From: an uncultured Bermanella sp.
GTDB lineage: Bacteria; Pseudomonadota; Gammaproteobacteria; Pseudomonadales; Oceanobacteraceae
Length of the DNA stretch: 49,115 nucleotides
Direction of reading: 5' to 3'
Assembly: GCA_913058575.1 (NCBI GenBank)
Contig: CAJXRF010000045.1
Coordinates: 1 to 49,115 of the forward strand
The position numbers and the translations under genes are program-made. The number at the start of each line of letters is the position of its first letter. Positions within the stretch are counted from its first letter, which is position 1. The notes beneath the pieces were generated by a model. It was given only the letters and a program-made list of their open reading frames with translations, made no database searches and was not told the DNA's origin. Positions 8,872 through 17,030 of the stretch are shown here, piece by piece.

Positions 8872-9674
8872 ACCACGGCACCGGCCATTTTCAACCAGCC
8901 TTCTCTTAACAAAATAGGCAGTATCTCAAGCTGAGTTTCGTTTAATCCATTCATATTGCTAGGCTGTTCAAAAACCAATAATAAATCGTATAGCGCTTTA
9001 TCTATTGCTTTAACCTGTACTTTGCCTTCATTTCTAAAAAAGAGGCTATAAATAATGCTTTCTTGAAAAGGTATATTTTCGATGTTTTCAATGGATGAAA
9101 TATTAGTTAAATCTATTGAACTGGCCATTAAAAACAGGCTGGATTGGCGAACAAAGTCAGTATTCATTTGCACATCAAGGGGCATATTAATAAACCTATT
9201 GATGGCAAACGCTTGATTATTAGCAGCATAATAACAACACTGTTTTACATAATCAGATTGAGCGATATGAAATAAAACCAATGACCCTTTAGCCTCACCA
9301 TTACCAGAGTCGCTGCTTTTACTTGAAATAAAATTAGCAAAAAATTCACCATAATGGTTTAAGTCTTCCGATTGAGAAGGATAGGCCTCTATATATTCAT
9401 CGGCCCATTGCTTAAAGGTACGTTCACCCAATAATCGTTTGGTGTGTATAAAAGTCGTTTTTAAGCAGTTCAGTAATGCCAACTGATAGTTGTTTTGATA
9501 AATGGATATGCGCACGGCTGGGCTGTGAATGTCATGACTCAGCAACGATGACAACTGGAGTGCTTTTTCCACGCTGCCCTTGCGTAATGGCCCTGTGGCA
9601 GAAACGGTATGTGAATCCATTACCGATTGTAAAAAGAGCTGCTGGCATTGTCTAAGCGAATATTGGCTTTTCAC
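8868..9674 (-). CDS. bufC: bufC/hvfC-like DUF2063 partner protein
   Basis: A 268-residue protein whose first half fits DUF2063 (HvfC/BufC): SIYQNNYQLALLNCLKTTF, then LLGERTFKQWADEYI and DLNHYGEFFANFI. In characterised bufferin and HvfA systems this protein partners the DUF692 enzyme and helps present the precursor peptide for modification. The start overlaps the end of bufB by 23 bases and the stop overlaps the sigma-factor ATG by 4, so translation is coupled on both sides. The C-terminal half is less conserved to my eye. Assignment rests on the motif order plus the invariant gene neighbourhood. Confidence 0.88.
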   Translation of the reverse strand: MKSQYSLRQCQQLFLQSVMDSHTVSATGPLRKGSVEKALQLSSLLSHDIHSPAVRISIYQNNYQLALLNCLKTTFIHTKRLLGERTFKQWADEYIEAYPSQSEDLNHYGEFFANFISSKSSDSGNGEAKGSLVLFHIAQSDYVKQCCYYAANNQAFAINRFINMPLDVQMNTDFVRQSSLFLMASSIDLTNISSIENIENIPFQESIIYSLFFRNEGKVQVKAIDKALYDLLLVFEQPSNMNGLNETQLEILPILLREGWLKMAGAVV

Positions 9675-10488
9675 TGGTCTTACTCATAATGGCCATGGCT
9701 TTTTGTTGCTCTTGAAGTAGCACATTAAAATCTGGAAGGTCATTGTCCCACTCAATTAGCGTGGGAATACCTTTAAATTTCTGTATGGCCAATTCGTATA
9801 AGGACCAAACGGGCTCACTGACTGGATTATTGTGCGCGTCTAAAAAGTAATCTCCCTTGTCAGTATAACCCCCTAAGTGAATCTCCTTTACCACTGAGTG
9901 ATTAAGGGCATTTAAAAACTCCACTGCATTTTGATCCAAGTTTTTTTGATTAACGTACAGGTTATTCACATCCAGTAATATTTCGCATTGCGTTTCATGA
10001 GCCAGAGCATTTAAAAAGTCGGCTTCATTTATGGTGGTATGCTCATAAGCCAAATAGGCTGAAATATTTTCAACCACAAGGGCTTGCCCTAAAACATCTT
10101 GAGCTTGTTGAATGCGCACGACCATGTGTTGCAGCGATTCTTCAGTGTAGGGTAAGGGGGCTAAATCATGCAGTTGATTACCTTGTACTGCACTAAAGGA
10201 AAGGTGATCGGAGAGCCAATTGGCTTCACAGCGAACCGCTAAGGCCTTAACTTTTGATAGGTAATCTAAATTAAGAGGGTCAAGCCCTCCAAGGTTCATG
10301 CCTACACCATGCAGGGTGACTGGATATTGTTCGGTAATTTTATCCAATAAAAAACCATCAATGCCTGAAGCATCCAGCCAATTATCGGTGAGCAGCTCAA
10401 ACCAAGGGACATTGGGTTCAGTGGCCAATATGGTTTCTATGTGAGGGCTGCGCAAGCCCAGCCCCACGTTTTGAATGCTCGATATCAT
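9652..10488 (-). CDS. bufB: MNIO (DUF692) enzyme BufB, multinuclear iron RiPP-modifying oxidase
   Basis: A 278-residue TIM-barrel protein of the DUF692/MNIO family. It opens with VGLGLRSPHIETIL. Candidate iron ligands are visible in order: H60 (TLHGVGMNLGG), D94/H95 (WLSDHLSFS), E140 (VVENIS), D173 (LLDVNNLYVN), H204 (EIHLGGY), D217 and H219 (LDAHNN) and E246 (LIEWDND). MNIOs oxidise cysteines of a precursor into thiooxazole or oxazolone/thioamide groups. The ATG overlaps the bufA stop (TAATG), so enzyme and precursor are translationally coupled. The substrate should be the protein encoded immediately upstream. Confidence 0.93.
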   Translation of the reverse strand: MISSIQNVGLGLRSPHIETILATEPNVPWFELLTDNWLDASGIDGFLLDKITEQYPVTLHGVGMNLGGLDPLNLDYLSKVKALAVRCEANWLSDHLSFSAVQGNQLHDLAPLPYTEESLQHMVVRIQQAQDVLGQALVVENISAYLAYEHTTINEADFLNALAHETQCEILLDVNNLYVNQKNLDQNAVEFLNALNHSVVKEIHLGGYTDKGDYFLDAHNNPVSEPVWSLYELAIQKFKGIPTLIEWDNDLPDFNVLLQEQQKAMAIMSKTSEKPIFA

Positions 10489-10772
10489 TACGCTTTAGCT
10501 GGCTTCACTTTTTTCACCACACCACCCACAATTTTTTCACAGCTGCCTTCATGCACGTATACCCATTCGTTGTCTGAGTTATCTATTTTTGCTTGACCCG
10601 CGCAACCATGAGATCCATCTAAGGCACCGCAGTCGTTTTTACCGGCTTTAGCAATTCCTGCACACTTTTCCCAATTTTTAGGCTGATCAGGTACCGCATT
10701 GGCACCATTGGCCATCATCATGCCTAGCGTACTCATAGCTGCCACAGCAGCGATTTTCTGGGTGTTATTCAT
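10488..10772 (-). CDS. bufA: bufferin-type metallophore precursor BufA (DUF2282-like)
   Basis: A 94-residue precursor. Residues 1-26 form a signal peptide (GMMMANGANA, cleavage before VPD). The mature 68 residues have four cysteines, C37, C48, C57 and C78, in the settings EKCAGIAKAGKNDCG, SHGCAGQ and HEGSCEK, the signature of BufA/DUF2282 bufferins. In studied systems two central cysteines become heterocycles that bind copper and the outer pair forms a disulfide; applying this here is inference. The C-terminus is lysine-rich (KKVKPAKA). First gene of the five-gene unit; promoter candidates lie at 10820-10857. Confidence 0.9.
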   Translation of the reverse strand: MNNTQKIAAVAAMSTLGMMMANGANAVPDQPKNWEKCAGIAKAGKNDCGALDGSHGCAGQAKIDNSDNEWVYVHEGSCEKIVGGVVKKVKPAKA

Positions 10773-10819
10773 GGCTTATTCCTAATTGAACGATTAATAC
10801 CAGTGCAGTATTTGCCTGA

Positions 10820-10857
10820 TCTATAGTAAAGACGTATGAACATCTCAATTGATTGCA
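10820..10857 (-). promoter_or_regulatory. overlapping sigma-70 and ECF promoter candidates of the bufferin operon
   Basis: Reading the minus strand, TTGAGA (10843-10848) and TATAGA (10820-10825) are 17 bases apart, a fair sigma-70 promoter. Overlapping it, TGCAATC (10851-10857) stands 16 bases before CGTCT (10830-10834), resembling an ECF promoter of the GTAAC-N16-CGTC kind. Both face bufA. The overlap would suit an operon with basal and induced transcription, but neither has been tested. Confidence 0.45.
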
Positions 10858-10875
10858 TCGTGCGTTAATAAAAAC

Positions 10876-10908
10876 CAAAAAAAAGCGGTATCAGCCAAGC
10901 TGTACCGC
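10876..10908 (-). terminator. rho-independent terminator of the FMN reductase-b561 operon
   Basis: On the minus strand a GCGGTACAG stem pairs with CTG-A-TACCGC (one bulged A) and is followed by eight T (10877-10884). It is about 35 bases past the b561 stop and insulates this operon from bufA. Confidence 0.85.
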
Positions 10909-10943
10909 AAAGGGGACTTTATAGTGAAGCTTAAAATTCGCTA

Positions 10944-11504
10944 TTACGCCATTCTGGGCAGTACATCCTTATCCTTGCCATCAAACATCCTGTGTTTAAC
11001 CACCCCTGCAATATGAGCGGTTAGCAAAACAATGAAAGACCAAGCAAAGAAGCTGTGAACATTATGAGCAATGCCATTCCAATACTCACTTTTAGGGGTA
11101 ATATCAGGAATGCTAAACAACCCAAACATATCCACACCCTCCACATAAGCATAGGTTGAATTCATAAAGTACCCAGAAAAAGTCATTCCGATCATGGATA
11201 CATACAAAAGGATATGCACTAAGTGAGACAAGTGATGTTCCCACTGTTGCAAACCGGCGGCTGGCGCAGGGACAGGGCCCTTGGCCCGAGCTGGCAGCCG
11301 TAATACCACTAAAAATAAAGCAATCATGCCAAACGCTTTGTGCAATGGATAAAGGTCGTACTTTTCAGGGGCTTTAGGGTCGATGTCGGCCATATAAAAG
11401 CCCACAGCCAAAAGAGTCATAATGATCAGTGCTGTTGACCAATGCAGTACTCTTAAGGTGAGAGAATATTTATCCACAGGTGACTGAGTTAGGGTATTCA
11501 TCAT
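10944..11504 (-). CDS. cytochrome b561
   Basis: A 186-residue, four-helix membrane haem protein. Haem-ligand histidines appear in LRVLHWSTALIIM (helix 1), YPLHKAFGMIALF (helix 2), HLSHLVHILLYVS (helix 3) and NVHSFFAWSFIVLLTAHIAG (helix 4), the cytochrome b561 pattern. Such proteins move electrons from quinol to periplasmic acceptors or oxygen. An AGGAGG site precedes two consecutive ATGs at 11504 and 11501; the second has the better spacing. It follows the FMN reductase by 13 bases, so the two form an operon. Nearness to the bufferin operon is noteworthy but a terminator separates them. Confidence 0.92.
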   Translation of the reverse strand: MMNTLTQSPVDKYSLTLRVLHWSTALIIMTLLAVGFYMADIDPKAPEKYDLYPLHKAFGMIALFLVVLRLPARAKGPVPAPAAGLQQWEHHLSHLVHILLYVSMIGMTFSGYFMNSTYAYVEGVDMFGLFSIPDITPKSEYWNGIAHNVHSFFAWSFIVLLTAHIAGVVKHRMFDGKDKDVLPRMA

Positions 11505-11517
11505 TTCCTCCTAATGC

Positions 11518-12087
11518 TTAAACGTGAGCGTGGCTTAGTACTTGGTTTACCAAGGCATCTACTCGGTCACTTAAGGCGGCATTCACAATTTGACCATTCT
11601 CATCAAACGCTTCATAGGATGCTGGAACCGCCACCTGAGCTGGCACCACTAAACTGCCCACATTGGTTAATACATCGCGTAAATGGCTTAAGCCTCGAAT
11701 TCCCCCTAAACCACCAGGAGACGCCGCCATAATGCCCACTGAAAATTGCCCGTAAGCTGGTTGGTAACTTTCATCTTTGGCCGAGCGAGACAACCAATCT
11801 AGGGTATTTTTCAACACAGGCGCAATAGAACCATTGTATTCTGGGCTGGCAATCAGCAGACCATTGGCACTGCTAAAAAGGGCTCGTAAATCATTTAGCG
11901 CGGCACTGGGGGCTTGATCTTCCAAGGTTTCATCAAACATAGGTAGCGGGTAGTCGGCTAGGTCTAAAACCGTTACCCGTGCACCAGCACTTTCGGCGCT
12001 ACGTGCAGCAGCGTTCACAAGCTGTTTGTTCCAAGAGTCGCTACGCAGGCTTCCGGCAAAGGCAATAATATGGGCTGGCTGAGTCAT
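11518..12087 (-). CDS. NAD(P)H-dependent FMN reductase
   Basis: A 189-residue flavodoxin-fold reductase. [18 protein letters not shown] (near the N-terminus) is the FMN phosphate-binding loop, [22 protein letters not shown] the classical PEYNGS motif, and [11 protein letters not shown] a further flavin contact, as in ChrR, ArsH-like and azoreductase relatives. An open frame extends 50 codons upstream, but ATG at 12087 gives the normal family start and leaves room for a divergent promoter. Lies upstream of cytochrome b561 in one operon; the divergent LysR gene at 12258 probably regulates it. Likely reduces quinones, flavins or similar acceptors. Confidence 0.9.
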   Translation of the reverse strand: MTQPAHIIAFAGSLRSDSWNKQLVNAAARSAESAGARVTVLDLADYPLPMFDETLEDQAPSAALNDLRALFSSANGLLIASPEYNGSIAPVLKNTLDWLSRSAKDESYQPAYGQFSVGIMAASPGGLGGIRGLSHLRDVLTNVGSLVVPAQVAVPASYEAFDENGQIVNAALSDRVDALVNQVLSHAHV

Positions 12088-12257
12088 GTGATGCTCCTTA
12101 ATTTGGGTGTTATTTAATGTAGGAGCATTTTGACCTCTATTTATTTGAACAAAAACAGAATTAATGCAAAGCTTCTGTGCATACATGCACACAGCAAATA
12201 CATAGTGGGCACACGTAAAAAAAGCACCACCCATCAATAAGCCCAGATAGGTACCCC

Positions 12258-13154
12258 ATGGACAAACCCAATAGCTGGCACGACATACACATTGCCTATC
12301 AAGTGGCTAAATTAGGCACCTTGTCGGCGGCGGCGGCTCACTTAAATGTGCACCATTCAACTGTTCTTCGGCACATAGATGCCCTTGAGCAAAGTTTGAA
12401 CTGCAAGCTTTTTCATCGTCACGCCCGAGGCTATACCGCCACCGAGCAAGGAAAGCTATTGTTTCAAGAGGCTCAACAAACCCAAGAGCGCTTTGATCGC
12501 ATGCTGGGTAAGTTGGCAGGCAAAGACACGGACTTATCAGGCACGTTGGTGATTACCACCGTTAATACTATGTCGCCTTTACTGATGCCCATCATTGGAC
12601 GCTTTCAGCAAGAACACCCTAATATTCAGGTGGAGCTGGCCGGAGATGCGAGGATTTTCAAATTGGAATATGGAGAAGCGCACGTCAGCATTCGCCCAGG
12701 TGCTCAGCCTAAAGACCCCGATTATGTCGTGCAGCCATTGTGCGAAATGCAAGTTAGCTTGTATGCCAGCCAGGCTTATTTAAGCAAATACGGCCCTCTT
12801 CAAAATTTACAGGAGTTACAAGGGCATAAGTTTTTGAGCACCATTAGCCCTTTAAATAACATTGCCTCACAACGCTGGATGAATGAAACATTAGATAAAT
12901 CACAAGTGGTTTTTCGTGGCTCAGATTTTAACTTATTACAAGATGCCATTGAAAACGGCCTGGGCGTCGCGCCACTTAACTGCCAAATTGCCAGTAACAA
13001 CCCAAAATTACTGCAACTCATTCCAGCACCACCAGAGTGGACTTACAAATTATGGCTGGTGACCCATAGGGATATTCACCACAGCCCTAAAGTTCAAGCC
13101 TTTACGAAAACTTTAAAAGAAATGGTGAAGGAACATTGGCATAAACCGAGTTAA
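12258..13154 (+). CDS. LysR-family transcriptional regulator
   Basis: A 298-residue regulator. The winged helix-turn-helix is at the N-terminus ([32 protein letters not shown]), followed by a LysR substrate-binding domain with [20 protein letters not shown] at the start of the effector domain. It is divergent from the FMN reductase-b561 operon with about 170 bases between, the usual arrangement for a LysR regulator that controls its neighbour. [15 protein letters not shown] in the effector domain is common to the group related to quinone-responsive regulators, though the inducer is unknown. Confidence 0.92.
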   Translation: MDKPNSWHDIHIAYQVAKLGTLSAAAAHLNVHHSTVLRHIDALEQSLNCKLFHRHARGYTATEQGKLLFQEAQQTQERFDRMLGKLAGKDTDLSGTLVITTVNTMSPLLMPIIGRFQQEHPNIQVELAGDARIFKLEYGEAHVSIRPGAQPKDPDYVVQPLCEMQVSLYASQAYLSKYGPLQNLQELQGHKFLSTISPLNNIASQRWMNETLDKSQVVFRGSDFNLLQDAIENGLGVAPLNCQIASNNPKLLQLIPAPPEWTYKLWLVTHRDIHHSPKVQAFTKTLKEMVKEHWHKPS

Positions 13155-13163
13155 TTTAAAATG

Positions 13164-13991
13164 CTAATGAGATTTCATAAATTCAATTAGTGCATCGCGC
13201 ACAGAAGGAAACTGAAACGTTTGAATATGAGCACCCGCTAAATCTAACCACTGCTTGGGCTCTTGGGCTAACTGATAAACCGCTTTACCTTGCTCATAAG
13301 GAATCACGTCATCGTCTGGGCTGTGCATCATGAATAACGGAATGGGGCTAATGTGGGCAATATGGTTTTGAGGGTCTTGATCACTGGGTAAAAGATAGGT
13401 CGGTAGCTGCAAGACCCACGTCAGCCAACTGCGAGACATGACATCGCTGGCTATTTCTTGATATCCCAATAAACAAGCATCTAATATGACGCCATTAATT
13501 TTATCTTTATGTGGGCTTTGAGGCACATAGGCAGCGGTGAGTGCCGCACCAATACTTTGCCCCAATAAAAATACCGGTTTACCCCCGTCATGATCCAGCA
13601 GCCAGCTTAAAGCTGAATCAATATCCCCTAGTATTTCAGGTAGCACTGCTGTGCCTTGCGACTGGCCATATTCCCGATAATCTAATAAAAATACATTGTA
13701 GCCTGCCTTAGGCAACCACTTCACACTGCTTATATGGGTGCTAATATTTTGCGCATTGCCATGCATAAATAAAACATTGCCTAAAGCTTCCCCTTGAGCA
13801 GGCAAATACCAACTAACCAGCTCGGTACCATCTTCAGCTTGATGATGTATGGTTTGCCACTGTAAACCAAAAAAGTCGGGGGTGTAGTGATAACTTTGCT
13901 GGGGATAAAAAAACAGTGAAGTGAGGCTTTCACAGCCCGTTAAGCCCACTACAGCCAAAAGTAACAACAACCTAGTAATCTTCATTAACAA
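13164..13991 (-). CDS. alpha/beta-hydrolase lipoprotein
   Basis: A 275-residue protein with a lipobox (VVGLTGC, Cys20), so it is anchored in the cell envelope. The fold shows LFMHGNAQNIS (oxyanion loop), VFLLDYREYGQS, the nucleophile elbow LLGQSIGAA, an acid in MHSPDDDVIP and a His in LAGAHIQTF: a complete serine-hydrolase triad. It resembles the BEM46/YfhR-type group. Convergent with the LysR gene, 9 bases apart. Natural substrate unknown. The first ATG and a second two codons later are both possible starts. Confidence 0.88.
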   Translation of the reverse strand: MLMKITRLLLLLAVVGLTGCESLTSLFFYPQQSYHYTPDFFGLQWQTIHHQAEDGTELVSWYLPAQGEALGNVLFMHGNAQNISTHISSVKWLPKAGYNVFLLDYREYGQSQGTAVLPEILGDIDSALSWLLDHDGGKPVFLLGQSIGAALTAAYVPQSPHKDKINGVILDACLLGYQEIASDVMSRSWLTWVLQLPTYLLPSDQDPQNHIAHISPIPLFMMHSPDDDVIPYEQGKAVYQLAQEPKQWLDLAGAHIQTFQFPSVRDALIEFMKSH

Positions 13992-14425
13992 AATATTCCA
14001 AATTTCTTCTTCATTTTAGTCATGTTACCCAATCGCTTTTATTAATAGTGGTACGAGTATTTGATTAGTGAATCCTACTTTAATATCCACACGTTTTATA
14101 AATAAAAATTCAAAGCGAAAAGTATTTATTAAAATAGGTATTAACACCTATTTTTTGTTTTAATTCGCTCCAATAACTAAATTAATACTTTAGAATTAGA
14201 CTAAATAAGCAACTCTATATCATTAAATTTAAAATTCATTTTTAATTTTAATCTATGAGCAAAAAAATTAAGAAACTAAATAATCATTGAAAAGGTTTAG
14301 ACTGGCTCACAAATATTGGCAGTGCTGTTGCATACCCGAGGCTTGCTGCTAGTATAAGCTTTGCAGTATTTTTTAATTAAAGAAAATTTACAATTGATTC
14401 TCATAATAGGGAACGGAGAATAACT
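13992..14425. other. AT-rich intergenic region (434 bases)
   Basis: Lies between the divergent hydrolase and DUF3015 genes. Very AT-rich, with several poly-A/T stretches but no open frame that looks coding. A TTGCAT-N16-TAGTAT pair near 14330-14357 is a weak promoter candidate for DUF3015, and GGAG precedes its ATG. A short TTGATTCTCATAAT stretch recalls half a Fur box but is not convincing. Confidence 0.35.
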
Positions 14426-14899
14426 ATGAAAAAAATAATGGCTGGTGCGATTCTAATGGCTGCTGCTTCTAGCTCTTTTGCTGTAGCGCCTGGTGGTCCT
14501 GATTGTGGTTGGGGCAACATGTTATTCAAGGGCGATTCAGGTCCAGTACATTTCCTTGCCACAACTACTAACGGCACTTCAGGCAACAAAACTTTTGGTA
14601 TGACTTCTGGTACTAATGGTTGCTCTACTGACGGCGCGCTAACTTACGGCGGCAAATCTATGATTGCCTCTATTATGGACGAATTCTCTTCAGACGTGGC
14701 CATGGGTCACGGTGAAGCTCTAAATGCAGTGGCGGTATTGATGGGCGTAGCCCCTGAAGATCGTCAAACTTTTGCTGAAGTAACGCATGAAAACTTCAAC
14801 GTTCTTTTCCCAAGCGCTGACGTAACGGCAGAAGAAGTAATGGGTTCTCTTGAAAGTGTAATGAAAGCAGATGCACGCCTAGCTAAATACACCAGCTAA
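14426..14899 (+). CDS. DUF3015 family exported protein
   Basis: A 157-residue protein with a clear signal peptide (MAAASSSFA, cleavage near residue 19). The mature part starts GGPDCGWGNMLFKG, followed by TNGTSGNKTFGMTSGT and GCSTDG, the diagnostic opening of DUF3015, with two cysteines that may form a disulfide. Role unknown. The ATG has a GGAG site 10 bases before it. Downstream, across a strong terminator, is a DUF4105 gene on the same strand; the two families are often neighbours, which hints at a shared envelope function. Confidence 0.87.
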   Translation: MKKIMAGAILMAAASSSFAVAPGGPDCGWGNMLFKGDSGPVHFLATTTNGTSGNKTFGMTSGTNGCSTDGALTYGGKSMIASIMDEFSSDVAMGHGEALNAVAVLMGVAPEDRQTFAEVTHENFNVLFPSADVTAEEVMGSLESVMKADARLAKYTS

Positions 14900-14916
14900 G
14901 CGCATACCCTGATAAA

Positions 14917-14974
14917 AAATAGAAAGAGGGCCCTGTATTGAATAATGCAGGGCCCTCTTTCTATTTACGCCATA
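14917..14974 (+). terminator. very strong terminator between DUF3015 and DUF4105 genes
   Basis: A perfect 19-bp inverted repeat (14917-14935 with 14948-14966) with a 12-base loop; the right arm ends in TTTCTATTT. It lies 18 bases after the DUF3015 stop. It runs over the first codons of a longer open frame of the DUF4105 gene, which argues that that frame is not translated from its upstream end. Confidence 0.93.
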
Positions 14975-15027
14975 TGGTTTATATTACCTGTAATTTCTTG
15001 CTAAAAACCAATAACTCAGACATTCAG

Positions 15028-16941
15028 ATGCCAATTCATTCTAAGCTGTACATCTCCTGCGCTCGATATATTTTATTTCTTTTAGCCTCACTGACTTACT
15101 TTAATACCGCCCAAGCCAGTAACGATTCTTATGTAAAAGAACTTCATAGCAAGGCAGTCAATTTAAAACTATGGGAGCACCGAGAATGGATTAATCTCGT
15201 ACATTACGATAAAGATGGCAGTTCAGATGAACTGATTAGCCAGGTGGATGACGCTCGGTTTTTCAATGCTTCTGACGGTAAACACAACCCAAAAGCAGAG
15301 CTGCTTAAAACCATCGATGCCTTTTTTAAGGATTCATCAAATGACGATACTCACGCACAGTGTAAATTTGTCGCTCGCTTGGATTGGCTAAAAAACAAAC
15401 TAACCATAGATGATACCCAACTACCAAATGCCCAGTGTACACTTTATAAACAATGGAGAACCATGGTACCTGATGAGCAAGTCACATTGGTTTTTCCCGC
15501 TTACCATCTTAATAGCCCTTCCTCCATGTTTGGCCACACACTATTGCGACTAGACCCAGCTTCAAATAAAGAAAGTTCTGACTGGCTGTCGATGGCGGTT
15601 AATTTTGGAGCCAATGTTCGTGAGGGTGATAACTCATTATTTTATGCTTTCAGAGGGTTATCTGGCGGTTACCCAGGATTTTTTATTGTGGCACCTTATT
15701 TTAAGAAAATAAGAGAGTACAACCAAAAAGAAAAGCGCGACATTTGGGAGTACCCGTTAAACTTAACAGCACAAGAAACCAAGCGCATTGTCTCTCACTT
15801 GTGGGAGCTAAAAGAAATTGAGTTTGATTATTACTTCTTTGATGAAAATTGCTCATACCGATTACTGGAATTATTAGAAATAGCTCGCCCATCTATTGAG
15901 CTAACCAATGACTTCGAATTTACCGCCATTCCTGTGGATACCATTAGGTCCATTGAACGAGCGGGCCTGATTAAAGGGGCCCATTATCGTCCTTCTCAAG
16001 TCACTACTCTTGAACATCTATTAGAGGAAATCCCAAATAGCCACATAAGCTATGTTGACGCAATATCCCAAGACCCTTCATTTATTGATAATGAAAAATT
16101 TTCTTCTTTAACCGAGGAAGAAAAAGGAAAAATTATTAATGCAGCTTATAAATACCTTAGGTTTAAACAAACCGGCGCACTAAGAGATACTGCAAGTGCA
16201 AAAAATAGCCACGCATTATTAAAAGCATTGAATACATTTCCAATTCAAGAAGCGAATCACCCACCGACTCCGTTATCTCGACCTGAAAATAGCCATGATA
16301 GTCAGCGTGTTTCAATTTCAATTGGTGAAGAAGATAATCAAAAGTACAGTGAAGCTGCATTTAGATTTTCATTTCATAGTCTAGAAGACAATGAGCATGG
16401 ATTTTTACAAGGTGCACAAATTAACATGGGTAATATCATTGTTCGAGACAGTGAAGATGACAGTCCAAAATTACAACGCTTCGATGTCATTGATATTTTT
16501 TCATTATCGAATCGAACCGAGCTATTCAAACCGCTTTCATGGAAAATATACACAGGCCTTGAAAGGCAGTTCACCGATGGCCAACAACGCTTAGTGGCAC
16601 ATGTGACAGGGGGAGCTGGAGGCGCCTACAAACCGTTTGAAAATAATTTAATCTATGGGTTGCTAATTGGTCGGCTAGAAAGAAATCGAGGATTTGATGA
16701 TGACATTACCCCTGCCATAGGATTATCAACCGGCATGTTGCATCACTTTGGTAGCAGTACGGCACACATTGAAGTAAGTGGAGAAGAATTTAGCAATGAT
16801 ATTTATCGTTACCGAGCAAAATACATCCATAACTTTAACCTTGCGAAAAATCACTCAGTGAAGCTTACAGCAAGCAGAGAAAAGCACGAGCTAACCACCT
16901 TTAGTGAAGCTAAAGTATCTTATCAATATTACTTTTTCTAA
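15028..16941 (+). CDS. DUF4105 (Lnb N-terminal-like) periplasmic protein with C-terminal barrel
   Basis: About 637 residues from the ATG at 15028. That start gives a clean signal peptide (YILFLLASLTYF, then AQAS); an upstream TTG start at 14938 would run through a terminator. The DUF4105 part has H170 (SSMFGHTLLRLD) and C275 (FFDENCSYRLLELLE), an order of His before Cys that fits a permuted papain/NlpC-like thiol hydrolase. The last 180 residues look like an outer-membrane beta-barrel ending in a terminal aromatic (YQYYFF). The likely substrate is a cell-wall or lipoprotein amide bond, but no activity is established for the family. Confidence 0.82.
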   Translation: MPIHSKLYISCARYILFLLASLTYFNTAQASNDSYVKELHSKAVNLKLWEHREWINLVHYDKDGSSDELISQVDDARFFNASDGKHNPKAELLKTIDAFFKDSSNDDTHAQCKFVARLDWLKNKLTIDDTQLPNAQCTLYKQWRTMVPDEQVTLVFPAYHLNSPSSMFGHTLLRLDPASNKESSDWLSMAVNFGANVREGDNSLFYAFRGLSGGYPGFFIVAPYFKKIREYNQKEKRDIWEYPLNLTAQETKRIVSHLWELKEIEFDYYFFDENCSYRLLELLEIARPSIELTNDFEFTAIPVDTIRSIERAGLIKGAHYRPSQVTTLEHLLEEIPNSHISYVDAISQDPSFIDNEKFSSLTEEEKGKIINAAYKYLRFKQTGALRDTASAKNSHALLKALNTFPIQEANHPPTPLSRPENSHDSQRVSISIGEEDNQKYSEAAFRFSFHSLEDNEHGFLQGAQINMGNIIVRDSEDDSPKLQRFDVIDIFSLSNRTELFKPLSWKIYTGLERQFTDGQQRLVAHVTGGAGGAYKPFENNLIYGLLIGRLERNRGFDDDITPAIGLSTGMLHHFGSSTAHIEVSGEEFSNDIYRYRAKYIHNFNLAKNHSVKLTASREKHELTTFSEAKVSYQYYFF

Positions 16942-16953
16942 GCTCGTTAACTG

Positions 16954-17000
16954 AAACTCATGAGAAACCTTACCAATAAATAAACGTTTCTCATGAGTTT
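16954..17000. terminator. inverted repeat between convergent DUF4105 and apt genes
   Basis: Perfect 15-bp stem (AAACTCATGAGAAAC at 16954-16968, its complement at 16986-17000) with a 17-base loop, placed between two converging genes. T runs on either side are weak, so it is a bidirectional terminator by position rather than by tail. Confidence 0.6.
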
Positions 17001-17030
17001 ATAAAGAGTTTAATCTTGGTGCTCTAGATG

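Noticed and set aside
11518-12237. Longer FMN reductase frame
   Set aside because: The extra 50 residues are not family-like and would leave almost no space for the divergent promoter; ATG 12087 gives the normal start.
14395-14412. Fur box before DUF3015
   Set aside because: Only about half the 19-bp consensus is recognisable.
14938-15027. Upstream TTG start for the DUF4105 gene
   Set aside because: It lies in a 19-bp terminator hairpin and would place 30 extra residues before a clean signal peptide.
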